This document shows positions 54,501 through 63,835 of a stretch of DNA of 64,000 nucleotides, piece by piece. How positions within the stretch are numbered: the stretch's first letter is position 1; each line of letters starts with the position of its first letter. Location of the stretch: assembly GCA_016191165.1 (NCBI GenBank), contig JACPPF010000045.1, positions 21,702 through 85,701 on the forward strand, given 5' to 3'. The DNA is from Planctomycetota bacterium. GTDB lineage: Bacteria > Planctomycetota > Planctomycetia > Gemmatales > Gemmataceae. The position numbers were made by a program, and so were the translations under genes. The notes under the pieces are model-generated. The model worked only from the letters and a program-made list of their open reading frames with translations, made no database searches and was not told where the DNA came from.

Positions 54501-56834
54501 GCGGCGGAGCGGGAGGTAATAGATATCCTTGCTGGCGACGCCCTGGCCGGAGGGGAGGTCCCCGGTGGAGGCCGCCCAGCGCTGGCTGCCATCCTTGAGG
54601 TCCAGAGCCCGAATGCCGGTCTCGCTGACGACGATGGCTTTGCCCTTGAAAACGCCCGCGAGGAACAGGTCTCCCTTTTGCTGGGCTTTTTTCCAGACTA
54701 ATTTGCCGTCGCGCAGGCTGATGCAATGCACCGAGTCGGCATCCGGTGCCGTGAACACGATTTTGCCATCGGCAATCACCGGTGGCGAGGATTTCCATTT
54801 CGAGATACGGGGCGGACCGAAGTTGCGATTGACCTGCGGGAACCCAGGGCGCGGATTGAATAGCCCGGGCAGCATCACCTGTTGCGGGGAGTTCTCGCGG
54901 TAGGGATAGGACCAGACCAGGCTGCGCGTCACCACGTCGATGCCGAATACTTCGCCCGCGTTGGTCGGGCACACCAGGACGCCGTCGCCAAACGCCAGCT
55001 GCACGGCATTGACGCGCCGACTGACTTCTTGCACAAAGCGGTTGTCCTGCTGCACCGTGCCGAGCACCTGGATTGGCTCGACGATGGTCGGTCGCGGTCC
55101 GGCCCCCTTGGTCGGATCGATGCAAACCAGGCGCAACTCGGATTCGCCGGCGATGGGATTCATCCGCCCGCCGATGAACGGGTTCGGGTTGCCGTTCTGG
55201 TTCGGGTTGATCATGCGCTCGTTGAGGACATAGAGCTTTCCGCCAACCGCGAGCGGCAGGCTGAGGAAATGGCTATTCTTGAATTCCGGATCCTCCGTTT
55301 TCGCGTCGTCCGGATTGAGTTCCCATTTCAAACGCCCCGAGAACAGGTCGAACGCCAGAAGCTGATTCTGCATGAGGAGCGGTTTGAGATTCTGCGGATT
55401 GAACTGCGGCTGATTGAACGCGAACTGGGTAAAAACATTGGGATGCGGCGGAACGGCCAGGTCATTGATGGCGTAAACATGGCGGTGATCGGTCGCAAGG
55501 GTGCCGATGACGGTGTTGTCGTAAAGCAGACTGTTGTACCCGACGACCTGGTTGTAGTTGTCGAGCCAGCCTTCGCATTTGGTGCGCGTATCGTTTTTGC
55601 CCAGCAGGATGGACAGGCTGCGGTTCAACTCCATCGACTTCCAGATGATTTCGCCGGCCTTGAACTCAAAGACGCGGTCGTCCTCGTATTTGATCTTCAT
55701 CGGCTTGAGGGCGATGGCGCGCACATCGCGATGGCTGCGATAAACCATGATGCCCTGGGAGCAGATTGGGAAGAAGCCAGGCATGACCGGCTGATTGGCG
55801 TCGGCGACCTGCTTCATGGCTGCCTGGATGCGCGTCTCGGCCGCCTGGTCGTTGTCCTCGGCAAGGTCCTCGAGTTTGTCCCGCAGGATCTTTCGGCTGA
55901 AGAGTTTATCATCCAGAAGGGGAGGGCTGCCGTTGGCCTGGGCGGCGTTGCGGTTGTTGCCATGCCAGCTGGGCCAATCGTGAACGTTGACCTGATCGAC
56001 CGAGGGAGTTTCATTGATGACGGTCATGAGCTTGGCGACCGGGATGGGATCGTCGCCGCCGAGTTTGAGACCGGCCGTGCCTTCCAGTTTCTTTTCGAGC
56101 CTGGCCCAGGTCAGATCGAAATTCCGCGTGTCCCCCGCGCGGCGAAACGCGAGGGCGGCCTTGAACAGCGTGAGATTGCTGAGCTTGGCCCGCTCAGGAT
56201 CCATTTGCAACAGTTTCTCGAAGCGCAGGGCCGCGGTAAAGACCTGTCCGCGCGCAAGGTAGAGGGTGGCGAGAATTTCGTTCGCCTCGATGCCGGCCAG
56301 CGTGTGGCAGTAGCGCTGGGCAACCTCGGCGAGCAACTCCCGATCGCCGTTTTTCTTGGCGTCGTCGAGCATGGTCTTGGCTTTTCCGCCGGAGGCCAGT
56401 TCGTAGGCGGCCAACCCGTCCGGCTTCATGGAGCCGATTAGGTTGTTGGCCTCGAACTTTGCGCTGGTCCAGCGCTGTACGCTTTGGCGGCCCGTGGCGT
56501 CCGTGTCGCTGATCTGGACGTAGTAATCCTTCTTGTCGTCAAGAATTCCCTGAAGCGCCTTGACGGCCTGGTCCCACGCGCCGTCAATGATACATTCGCG
56601 GCCCACGTCGATGACTTGTCGGACGCGGGAATCCTCGATGATTTGCACGGAGCTAAGCCCGGCTGCCCGGCCGCTCGTGCCGCCTTTCGGCGGTGGGTTT
56701 TGAAAGGCGGGTTGCTGGAAGATCGCTTTCTGAGCTTCCGCGGTCCCGGCGCCGCGTTCGAGGACGAACGCTGTCAACGCCAACACGCCCAAACCCAGCC
56801 CAAGCCACGCAGTCCAACGGCGCATGTGTCGCAT
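51570..56834 (-). CDS. Giant secreted PQQ-like beta-propeller protein with TPR-like regions
   Basis: Signal peptide MRHMRRWTAWLGLGLGVLALTAFVLERGAGTAEA; repeats such as DGKLVWKKAQQKG, DGDTGTKLWESRT, LLAFDLFSGRLKWELN; Pro/Gly-rich C-terminus. Confidence 0.82.
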   Translation of the reverse strand: MRHMRRWTAWLGLGLGVLALTAFVLERGAGTAEAQKAIFQQPAFQNPPPKGGTSGRAAGLSSVQIIEDSRVRQVIDVGRECIIDGAWDQAVKALQGILDDKKDYYVQISDTDATGRQSVQRWTSAKFEANNLIGSMKPDGLAAYELASGGKAKTMLDDAKKNGDRELLAEVAQRYCHTLAGIEANEILATLYLARGQVFTAALRFEKLLQMDPERAKLSNLTLFKAALAFRRAGDTRNFDLTWARLEKKLEGTAGLKLGGDDPIPVAKLMTVINETPSVDQVNVHDWPSWHGNNRNAAQANGSPPLLDDKLFSRKILRDKLEDLAEDNDQAAETRIQAAMKQVADANQPVMPGFFPICSQGIMVYRSHRDVRAIALKPMKIKYEDDRVFEFKAGEIIWKSMELNRSLSILLGKNDTRTKCEGWLDNYNQVVGYNSLLYDNTVIGTLATDHRHVYAINDLAVPPHPNVFTQFAFNQPQFNPQNLKPLLMQNQLLAFDLFSGRLKWELNPDDAKTEDPEFKNSHFLSLPLAVGGKLYVLNERMINPNQNGNPNPFIGGRMNPIAGESELRLVCIDPTKGAGPRPTIVEPIQVLGTVQQDNRFVQEVSRRVNAVQLAFGDGVLVCPTNAGEVFGIDVVTRSLVWSYPYRENSPQQVMLPGLFNPRPGFPQVNRNFGPPRISKWKSSPPVIADGKIVFTAPDADSVHCISLRDGKLVWKKAQQKGDLFLAGVFKGKAIVVSETGIRALDLKDGSQRWAASTGDLPSGQGVASKDIYYLPLRRGEILAVDVVTGQVKARNRGNGGAAPGNLVFYDGMVLSQTPTEIIAYPQLSVRLASAKIDAAKNPQDMTKLADLGELLLKDGQVKLAVENLLKVYNGNPAGPLAKRVKDRLFEALTDLMHIDFSNAAKDHLTVYKALCAVPDNATEEQNRKAKYFRLVGEGREAEGNLVEAFQMYKDFGGLPMFRDGGGVPSAEDPNQKIPVNVWLRGRISAMLANAKPAQREPLEAKIADEWKTVEAKKDLDAIRTFVGMFDTPVRVGREARVKLAQIIIERNDRAGYLEAELSLLQVFGSEFGTDPQLGGRALAALAQLEEKKGTVDSMRLAATYYRQLGQDFAAVKVRGNKTGADLLNELATDKRFLPFLEQSGNSWGPVKMAARDLGVNAIPVGLNGFVMTPQGDQTPFAKQYRLIFTFNHPKNVGQPVLCLRNLATNEDRWVTTVAQGFGINQTILYQLYQQNNSNQKYHPDARHRFYHVKGHLIVCQVGVMVYCIDGDTGTKLWESRTTEAFANNGFISLQQTIFDDDGNAEFLCRNQQTGQMFKMTLGHIGAVQASYVALVTNQGLNVVDPLRGTTLWKKADVSMNSHVFGDDRHLFLAEANENNTIGAGRTLRAIDGEPVAAKDFGNAYQTRVAVSGRRILSAQQGVGNLTLRLYDIVSGKDIWSKAFAPGAYVLKSEDPTVTGVLDLKGQLTVLGVADGKELVTSNILQGRVTAQDLVNLREPLLLADSDRFYVALNRPIDKGKVADISIYVNGVNKLVTSLNNNINIGTRCTVVNGWLVAVHRRDGQRNLGQRKLAWKKGDLAWHTYMPVTNQMLVLEQFADSPVVLFTARYIQIHANGGRTWVSVTQSFSKASGKMIFDSGPRQTNGASALFSGFRIDPKNRTVNLIGNFGAGSIQHYIDDGKGPPALPRQGTMINPGLNPPGLVGGPGAMPFPPNGIGLPPNFRLPPNGNFPPGRILPPRVRVLPNRPPVVPQKR

Positions 56835-57350
56835 CACGGCTTTCTCCCGCACGGTGTCGTCGTTTGATCCGTCTGGATAAACTATGCAAAGATTTCTGAT
56901 TGTCGCACAGCTATTTCGCCTTGGCAAGAACAATCCAGGTGGATTTTCAGGTAAACACGGAATTCGCTCCCTATCTTTATAAGGACGATTCAAATCGCCT
57001 ACACCAACATCGGCACCAAACCAGCCCGCGTACTTTCACGTTTTACCCCATGTGGTGAGAAAAGGCCCATTCGCTTAGCCGCGACCGGAAGGGGAGCGTG
57101 GGCGCGCCCGGGCGTTTTCCCACGCGCGCTTCCCTTCGGCGCAGCCTAAACGTGTCCAACCCCGCCGCATGCCAAATACAAAATGCTCTTTTGTTCGACC
57201 GGGCATCTGGTCCAAACTCCCTTGCTTTTTTGCGAGGAATGTCTATTAGTGCGGAACGCCATTCCTTTCATTGGTTTGATTTTGACGAAAAACGGCCCCG
57301 ATTCCATGTGGGTCGTCAAACTCTTCAGTTTCATCCGTGAGAACCACGCC

Positions 57351-58232
57351 ATGCGGTATTACTTGATCGATCGAATGATGATTTCCGGCCTTTTTGCCCT
57401 GGCGCTCGCGGCATCCGGGTCGGTCGAGCGAATGGCCGCTCAGGAAAAGGCAGGCGGCCCCCTTCGATCAAGCGACCAGGCCGCCCTGGTGCAGAAGGCC
57501 GAGCGAATTGTCCAGCTGACCAGGCAAATCCAGACCGACCAGCAGGAACTCCGCGACGCCGAGGCCAGGTTGAACCAACCCGGCAGCGAACACACCCGTG
57601 CTCTGGTGAACCTGCAAGAAATCGAGGCCGACTACCAAATCACAAGCCGCAGGATGGCCCAACTGAAAAGCGCCAAAAAGAACCAAGAGGTGGCAGAACT
57701 GGAGAAGACCCTAACCAAACAAAAGGAACGTATTCGCCTGGCACGCGACCGATTTGTCCTGGCCCTGAGCGAGCGGCAGATCTTGCGTGATCAGATCGCG
57801 ACCCTTCACGAAAAAACACGCAAGGAGTTCGAGGAACTGATCCGAACCACCGGAAAAAGCGACGTGGAGCGCGTCTCGTCGCTTCAGGTGTCGCTGGAAC
57901 TCGACGCCGTTCAACTGCAAAAAGTGAAGGCCGAATTGACGAATTCCGAACCCGGCTACCTGAAAATACACCGGGCGTATCGGGATGTGGATTCAACCTT
58001 GCGGCAAAAGCTGGATGAGTTGTCCACGCTCAAGTCGCGAAAAAAGCTCAAGGAAGCCCTGGCGCTTCAGGTGGACATCGACGCGCTAAAAAAGGAGTCG
58101 CGCGCGGCCCGCGAGCAAATGGAACAGGCGCGCGATAAGGCGAGCGGCAGGAAAATATATCCCCACCAGCCCGGAGCGCAAGCGACGGATCCAGCGGACA
58201 TCTGCCCCGTCGCTTGCGCTCCGGGCTGGTAA
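57351..58232 (+). CDS. Secreted coiled-coil protein; C-terminus encoded by palindromic repeat
   Basis: Signal-like N-terminus then long heptad-rich region; last residues YPHQPGAQATDPADICPVACAPGW fall in repeat 58163-58230. Confidence 0.6.
   Translation: MRYYLIDRMMISGLFALALAASGSVERMAAQEKAGGPLRSSDQAALVQKAERIVQLTRQIQTDQQELRDAEARLNQPGSEHTRALVNLQEIEADYQITSRRMAQLKSAKKNQEVAELEKTLTKQKERIRLARDRFVLALSERQILRDQIATLHEKTRKEFEELIRTTGKSDVERVSSLQVSLELDAVQLQKVKAELTNSEPGYLKIHRAYRDVDSTLRQKLDELSTLKSRKKLKEALALQVDIDALKKESRAAREQMEQARDKASGRKIYPHQPGAQATDPADICPVACAPGW
58163..58230. repeat. Palindromic repeat ccagcccggagcgcaagcgacgg ... ccgtcgcttgcgctccgggctgg
   Basis: Perfect 23-bp arms. Confidence 0.92.
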
Positions 58233-58356
58233 GTTAATACCGACCGCTCGCCTAAGCGAGTCGCGCTTTTTCAACGCGAGGCGACTCTGGAGAAGGGCAT
58301 GGCCTTCCGCAAAAGATTGCTAGCGAGGTTTCAGCTGAGACCAAAAGGCCCGCCAC

Positions 58357-58420
58357 ACAAGCCCGAAGCGTTAGCGAGGGAAATCTTCCGCATCCTCCCT
58401 CGCTAACGCTTCGGGCTTGT
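58357..58420. repeat. Palindromic repeat acaagcccgaagcgttagcgaggga ... tccctcgctaacgcttcgggcttgt
   Basis: Perfect 25-bp arms. Confidence 0.93.
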
Positions 58421-58460
58421 ATCGAAACTTGACTCATGCGCTATGAGTTTTTTGGATTAA

Positions 58461-58970
58461 GGAACCCTAGCCACCCTGCGAAAGGATTGGCGCCTGGTCA
58501 CGATTGACGGCGAACGCATCACCTTGCGCATGACCGTCGTGCGCGACATCGAGGGGACGGTTCACTTCATTCCCAATGGCCAGATCACCGCCGTCAGCAA
58601 CCTGACTCAAGAATGGTCCCGCGCTCTGTTTGACATCTCGGTTGCGTACAAGGAAAATGTCGACCAGGTGCTCGACGTCCTCCGCGCCCTTGGCAACGAG
58701 CTCCGCTCCGACGACGCCTTCATGCCCATGATACTCGAAGACTTGAAAATGCTCGGCGTGGAAGCCTTCGGCGATTCCGCCGTGGTCATTCGATTTTACA
58801 TTCAGACCTGGCCCGGCAAACAATGGGACGTCAAACGCGAGATGCTCCGACGTATCAAGAATCGCTTCGACGAATTGCACATTGAAATCCCGTTCCCGCA
58901 GCGCACCGTCGTGCTGCGGCACGAGGACCATGACCCGAAGAAGGCCGGGTCCGATAGCCAAGCCGCCTGA
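58461..58970 (+). pseudogene. C-terminal fragment of MscS-family mechanosensitive channel
   Basis: RLVTIDGERITLRMTVVRDIEGTVHFIPNGQITAVSNLTQEW...; no pore/TM segment; in-frame TAA at 58458. Confidence 0.65.
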
Positions 58971-58973
58971 AAA

Positions 58974-59118
58974 CAACGATAATATACCGCACGCGCTCGA
59001 AAATAGCACAATCATTACGAGCCGCGACCGTGAAGGAGCGGGAACAAGCCCAACGCTCCCTGACGGTCGCGGCGTGTTAATGAGGACGCGTCATTTCGTG
59101 GCGCGTGCGGTATCGTTG
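58974..59118. repeat. Nested inverted repeat: outer caacgata(atata)ccgcacgcgc / gcgcgtgcggtatcgttg, inner gccgcgaccgtgaaggagcg / cgctccctgacggtcgcggc
   Basis: Outer arms match apart from a 5-nt insertion; inner arms 59021-59040 and 59054-59073. Confidence 0.8.
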
Positions 59119-59131
59119 TGAAACAGGCGCT

Positions 59132-59202
59132 TCCGAGCCTGAGCGCCAGCGAAGGGCAGACGACCGCCCGAACCGCGCCCTTCGCTGGCGCTCAGCCTCG
59201 GA
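59132..59202. repeat. Palindromic repeat tccgagcctgagcgccagcgaaggg ... cccttcgctggcgctcagcctcgga
   Basis: 25-bp arms, one mismatch. Confidence 0.9.
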
Positions 59203-59231
59203 TCTCTTTTCCCCTGAAGGACACCCAAAGC

Positions 59232-60137
59232 GTGTACACCCCTCCGCGACGATTCAAGCTTGGCCTGATTCAAATGAAATGCGATCTGGAACCCGCGCGC
59301 AATCTTGAGGTCGCGGTCGAGCGCATCACGATGGCGGCCGGGCTAGGCGCGGACATCATCTGCCTGCCGGAATTGTTCCTGTCGCACTACTTCTGCCAGC
59401 GCACCGATTGCGCGCTGTTTGACCTGGCGGAGCCGATCCCCGGCCCGACAACGGACCGGCTCGGGCGACTCGCCAAATCGCTGGGCAAGGTCATCGTCGC
59501 CTCGATCTTCGAGCGGCGCGCGGCCGGCATCTTTCATAACACGGCCGTCGTGTTGGATGCCGACGGAACGCTGCTTGGCCTTTATCGCAAGATGCACATT
59601 CCGGATGATCCGCTTTATCACGAGAAATACTATTTCACGCCAGGCGATCTTGGCTTTCGCACGTTCGACACGACGTTTGGCCGAATCGGCGTCTTGATTT
59701 GTTGGGATCAGTGGTTCCCGGAAGGCGCGCGCCTGACCGCGCTGCAAGGGGCGCAGGTGTTGATCTACCCGACGGCGATTGGCTGGCACCCGCGTGAGAA
59801 GGCGGAATTCGGCGTGCAGCAGCATTCCGCGTGGGAGACGATCCAACGCGCTCATGCAATTGCCAATGGCGTGTATGTGGCCGCGATCAATCGGACGGGA
59901 CATGAAGGCCCAAAGGACGGCGGACTGGAGTTCTGGGGCGCGTCCTTCGTCAGTGATCCTTTTGGCGTGGTCGCAGCCAGGGCGGCACACGACGTGGAGG
60001 AAATTCTTATTGCCGAGTGCGAGCCGGCGCGCATGGAGGACGTGCGGCGCAACTGGCCGTTCTTGCGCGACCGCCGGATCGATGCCTACGGCGGCTTGAC
60101 GAAGCGCTGGGGCGACGGAAGCGCAAACCAGTCGTAG
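59232..60137 (+). CDS. Carbon-nitrogen hydrolase, N-carbamoylputrescine amidase-like (start uncertain)
   Basis: LPELFLSHYFCQ, YRKMHIPDDPLYHEKYYFTPGDLGF, GVLICWDQWFPEGAR (E-K-C triad); 59118 start would translate a repeat. Confidence 0.9.
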   Translation: MYTPPRRFKLGLIQMKCDLEPARNLEVAVERITMAAGLGADIICLPELFLSHYFCQRTDCALFDLAEPIPGPTTDRLGRLAKSLGKVIVASIFERRAAGIFHNTAVVLDADGTLLGLYRKMHIPDDPLYHEKYYFTPGDLGFRTFDTTFGRIGVLICWDQWFPEGARLTALQGAQVLIYPTAIGWHPREKAEFGVQQHSAWETIQRAHAIANGVYVAAINRTGHEGPKDGGLEFWGASFVSDPFGVVAARAAHDVEEILIAECEPARMEDVRRNWPFLRDRRIDAYGGLTKRWGDGSANQS

Positions 60138-60198
60138 GACGGATGCTCGATCGTGCCCGTCCAGGCTTTGGTCGCCGAGATGTTGCTGCCAGAGCGGT

Positions 60199-60429
60199 CT
60201 AACGACGCGCGCCGCCCTTGTTCATTTCCGCTTTGACCTCGGCCTCGGCTTCCAGCCAGTCTTGCTGGTGATTACCATGCTGACAGCCTTTTTGGATCCA
60301 TTTCTCGTAGGCCAGCATGGCGATCTTGTCCTGCATGGCACACGTCGGCGGGGCGGCGGCCGCCGGCTGCGGCTTCGCGGCCTGGGCCTGTTGGCTCTTG
60401 GTGGCGGTCGGCGTGCTGGTTCTGGACAT
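60199..60429 (-). CDS. DUF2934 domain-containing small protein
   Basis: IAMLAYEKWIQKGCQHGNHQQDWLEAEAEVKAE. Confidence 0.75.
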   Translation of the reverse strand: MSRTSTPTATKSQQAQAAKPQPAAAAPPTCAMQDKIAMLAYEKWIQKGCQHGNHQQDWLEAEAEVKAEMNKGGARR

Positions 60430-60588
60430 GGTGTCCCTCCCTGGTTGAAAAGTGTTGTGCGGGGCGTCGTCCCCGATTATGGGCGTTATTTCACGAATTC
60501 AATTCTCCGGTGGCAAGGATGCTACCAAAAAAACAACTATTTTACCTGGGCCAAAAATTTCGCCTCGTTTACCAGCTGGGCAAGCCCA

Positions 60589-60611
60589 AGGCGTGAGCGC
60601 AGCGAACGCCT
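60589..60611. repeat. Hairpin aggcgt-gagcgcagcga-acgcct
   Basis: Same 11-nt loop as 7565-7593 with different, self-complementary stem. Confidence 0.75.
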
Positions 60612-60646
60612 GAGATCGAGGGCCTGGTTCAAGCTGACGGTCACAG

Positions 60647-60720
60647 CGAGCCGCCGGGCTTGTCCCGGCGGTGCATCCTGATCCGCCTTGGTTCACCGCC
60701 GGGACAAGCCCGGCGGCTCG
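60647..60720. repeat. Palindromic repeat cgagccgccgggcttgtcccggcggtg ... caccgccgggacaagcccggcggctcg
   Basis: Perfect 27-bp arms. Confidence 0.93.
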
Positions 60721-60819
60721 CGGATTGTTTGTTACCCTAGCTCGATGGATTTGAACCCGGCCAACTCGAGTGTTCCAAAGCCTCCGTTAATCCCGCTCCT
60801 CGTCCGCAGTTAGTCCAAC

Positions 60820-61722
60820 ATGAAACTCGCCGCCGTCATCACCTGGGTGCCAATTCTGATCCTGCCGGCGGCGTTCATCCTGGTGGCGCCGACTGGTTTG
60901 GACCGCTGGGCGTTCATGTGGGTTCTGGCGTGGACGATTTTCGTCGGTTGCAAATGGCTGACCTGGCGATCGGTCCCAACCACGGGCGCTTCGATCCCCC
61001 TCCAATTGGGCTACCTGTTCGCCTGGCCTGGGCTCGACGCACCCGCTTTCCTGAATACGCCGAATTTGCAACGGCCGCGAGTTTCCGCCTGGTTTTTCGC
61101 CGCTGCGAAACTCACAATCGGCCTCTTGTTGATTTTTGCGGTCTATCCGATCATGCCAGCTGAGGCTGTCCTTTCGCGCGGTTGGATTGGGATGATCGGG
61201 ATCGTTTTCGTTCTCCATTTCGGAGTGTTTCATCTGCTCAGCCTCGCCTGGCGCGCGGCAGGCGTGACCGCCAGGCCCATCATGGACTGGCCGGTGCTGG
61301 CATGTAGCGTCAGCGATTTCTGGGGCAAACGGTGGAATACGGCCTTTCGCGACCTGACCCATCGCTTCCTCTTTCGCCCGTTGACCGCGCGCTTTGGCGC
61401 GAAGGCCGGCCTGGCCGTGGGTTTCCTGTTCAGCGGATTCGTGCACGATCTTGTCGTCTCGGCGCCAGCGCAAGGGGGGTACGGCGGTCCGACGCTTTTC
61501 TTTCTCCTCCAGGGCGCCGCCATATTGTTTGAACGTTCGGCGACAGGTCAACGGCTCGGTCTGGGCAAGGGCGTGCGCGGGTGGGCGTTCACCGTGGTCG
61601 TACTGCTGGCGCCGTTGTTCTTGCTGTTTCACCCGCCTTTTGTGCGTGAAGTGATCGTCCCCTTCATCGACTGGATATTACAAGCCGGGGGGAGCGCCGC
61701 GAACCCCGGGGACTCGTTATGA
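60820..61722 (+). CDS. Membrane protein, wax-synthase/MBOAT-like
   Basis: SDFWGKRWNTAFRDLTHRFLFRPLTARFG...FLFSGFVHDLVVSAP (conserved His in hydrophobic context). Confidence 0.6.
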   Translation: MKLAAVITWVPILILPAAFILVAPTGLDRWAFMWVLAWTIFVGCKWLTWRSVPTTGASIPLQLGYLFAWPGLDAPAFLNTPNLQRPRVSAWFFAAAKLTIGLLLIFAVYPIMPAEAVLSRGWIGMIGIVFVLHFGVFHLLSLAWRAAGVTARPIMDWPVLACSVSDFWGKRWNTAFRDLTHRFLFRPLTARFGAKAGLAVGFLFSGFVHDLVVSAPAQGGYGGPTLFFLLQGAAILFERSATGQRLGLGKGVRGWAFTVVVLLAPLFLLFHPPFVREVIVPFIDWILQAGGSAANPGDSL

Positions 61723-61731
61723 GAAATAAAC

Positions 61732-62142
61732 ATGAACGAAAATCTACCTATCATCCTTTTTTGCGCCGGCTGGGCCCAGCTGGGCGTGTTGGTGGCGTCG
61801 TCGCTGGTCCCGCTGCGGCTTCAGTGGAAAACGTCGCTCGACGTCTTGCCTCGCCTGCATCGCCAGCTCTACTGGATCTACGGCGGGTATGTCGTGATGG
61901 CGATCATCGCCAACGGCCTGATCTGCGTCGTGAACGCCGACGCCCTGGCGGACGGTTCACGCCTGTCGCGCTTCGTATGCGCCTACCTCGCAATCTTCTG
62001 GGGCGTGCGCCTTTCCCTGCAAACCGTCCTGGATGTGAAAGAACACCTGACTATCTGGTGGCTCCACGCGGGCTACCACACCCTGACCGGGCTCTTCCTC
62101 ACCTTCACGCTGGTTTTCGCCTACGTGGCGTTTCGAGGTTAA
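61732..62142 (+). CDS. Small four-TM membrane protein
   Basis: 136 aa hydrophobic ORF closely downstream of wax-synthase-like gene. Confidence 0.6.
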   Translation: MNENLPIILFCAGWAQLGVLVASSLVPLRLQWKTSLDVLPRLHRQLYWIYGGYVVMAIIANGLICVVNADALADGSRLSRFVCAYLAIFWGVRLSLQTVLDVKEHLTIWWLHAGYHTLTGLFLTFTLVFAYVAFRG

Positions 62143-62237
62143 TTGGTTCCCTTTTGGAAAACCCTGTACTTTCCGTTGGAGGGGCGTAATCTTTCTGGGA
62201 TATTCCTCGGTCCGCAATCATCACGGAATCTTCGTCC

Positions 62238-63707
62238 ATGACGGCACGTTCGGTCTACTGGCAAGACGGCATGTTCATGTGGCCCCACCACATGCAACAG
62301 GAGGAACGCTTCGATTTCGAGCGGAATCGGCTCAGTCATCGCTGGAACGTTCACCACAACTGGGGCCTGCGCAAGCTGGAACTGGATACCGATGCCTTCA
62401 AGAACGGCCGACTGCAAATCCGCGAACTGCAAGCCAGGCTTCCGGATGGGAGCCTGATTGACGTGCCCGCGGAAGGCCGACTGCCGACGCTCAACCTCAA
62501 TGAGATTTTGCTAGCCAAGGAGCAGGTGGTCGTGTATCTGGCGATCGCCAAGTTGCACCCGAATCGGGTCAACGCGGTCCCGCGTGTGGCGGGCCTTCCG
62601 GTTCCTGGCGCGGCGGCGGCGGGCGACACCCGGTTTCTGATCGAGGACCTGGAGGTGGAGGACGAGAACAGCGGTGAGGATCGTCAGACCATCCAGTTCC
62701 GCGCCTTCAACCTCCGGTTGCTACCCGACACCGAGGATCTGGCCGGTTACGAAATTTTACCCATCGGCCGCTTCCTGCGCGGCGCCGCCAATGGTTTGCC
62801 CGAACTCGATATCAACTACATCCCCCCGCTTTTGGCGTGCGACGCCTGGAAGCCGTTGGCCGTCGATATTCTCCAGGGCATGTATCACCACATGAGTAGC
62901 CGGATGGAGAACCTGGCCAAGAAGGTGATCACGCGCGGCATCACGTTCGAGACGCGCAATCCGGGCGACGACGTGATGTTAGGCCGACTCGCTGTGCTGA
63001 ACGAGGCCTCGGCCGTGTTGAACACGGTGGCATTCGCTTCGGGCATTCACCCGTTCACGGCCTACCTGGAGTTGTGCCGCCTGGTCGGGCAGCTGGCGAT
63101 TTTCACGCCCGAACGCCGCGCGCCCCAGTTGCCCGCCTACGATCATGACGACCTCGGCATGTGTTACTACCGGGTCAAGCGACAGCTTGACGACATGGAC
63201 GTCGACTTTTTCACCTACGAGGAACGCGCCTTCATCGGCGCCGGCTTGCGCATGCAGGTCGCGATGGAGCCGAAATGGCTCGAACCCGCCTGGCAGCTCT
63301 TTGTCGGCGTCCAGTGTCCCTTGCCGCAGGCCGAGGTCATTCGGCTTTTCACCAAGGCCGGGCAGATGGATATGAAGATCGGCAGCGGCGAGCGCGTCGA
63401 TGCGATTTTCGAGCGCGGTCTGAAGGGCCTGGAATTCACGCACGCCACCCAGCCGCCGCGCGTGCTGCCCTCGAACACGGGCTTGACCTATTTCCAGGTG
63501 AACCGCGATGCGCACAACAGCGAGTGGATTGAGGTGCAAAAATCGCTGACCCTGGCGATTCGCGTCAACCAGAGTCGATTTGAGTTGGCTGTGACAGGCA
63601 CCATCCAGGGACAGCGCGTGTTGTCCCTGAAACAACAGGGAACGCAGCCGGCCACCACCATGGAATTCACACTCTTCCTGGTTCCCGGAGAGACCAAAGT
63701 CCAGTGA
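62238..63707 (+). CDS. tssK: Type VI secretion baseplate subunit TssK
   Basis: YWQDGMFMWPHHMQQEERFDFERNRLSHRW... N-terminal signature; length 489 aa. Confidence 0.82.
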   Translation: MTARSVYWQDGMFMWPHHMQQEERFDFERNRLSHRWNVHHNWGLRKLELDTDAFKNGRLQIRELQARLPDGSLIDVPAEGRLPTLNLNEILLAKEQVVVYLAIAKLHPNRVNAVPRVAGLPVPGAAAAGDTRFLIEDLEVEDENSGEDRQTIQFRAFNLRLLPDTEDLAGYEILPIGRFLRGAANGLPELDINYIPPLLACDAWKPLAVDILQGMYHHMSSRMENLAKKVITRGITFETRNPGDDVMLGRLAVLNEASAVLNTVAFASGIHPFTAYLELCRLVGQLAIFTPERRAPQLPAYDHDDLGMCYYRVKRQLDDMDVDFFTYEERAFIGAGLRMQVAMEPKWLEPAWQLFVGVQCPLPQAEVIRLFTKAGQMDMKIGSGERVDAIFERGLKGLEFTHATQPPRVLPSNTGLTYFQVNRDAHNSEWIEVQKSLTLAIRVNQSRFELAVTGTIQGQRVLSLKQQGTQPATTMEFTLFLVPGETKVQ

Positions 63708-63773
63708 AACTCGCTGCCACATTTTGCGTCCGCATGGCGCCATGGGAACGCCAGGAGGGTCCAAAGAAATGAA

Positions 63774-63835
63774 GTAGGTCAGGCTTTCCAGCCTGACTTT
63801 CCAGCCCGACGGTCAGGCGGGAAAGCCTGACCTAC
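63774..63835. repeat. GTAGGTCAGGC-type palindromic repeat
   Basis: gtaggtcaggctttccagcctgac ... gtcaggcgggaaagcctgacctac. Confidence 0.88.

Noticed and set aside
58163-59202. Possible CRISPR array
   Set aside because: Repeats are palindromic, differ in sequence, and have no regular spacers.
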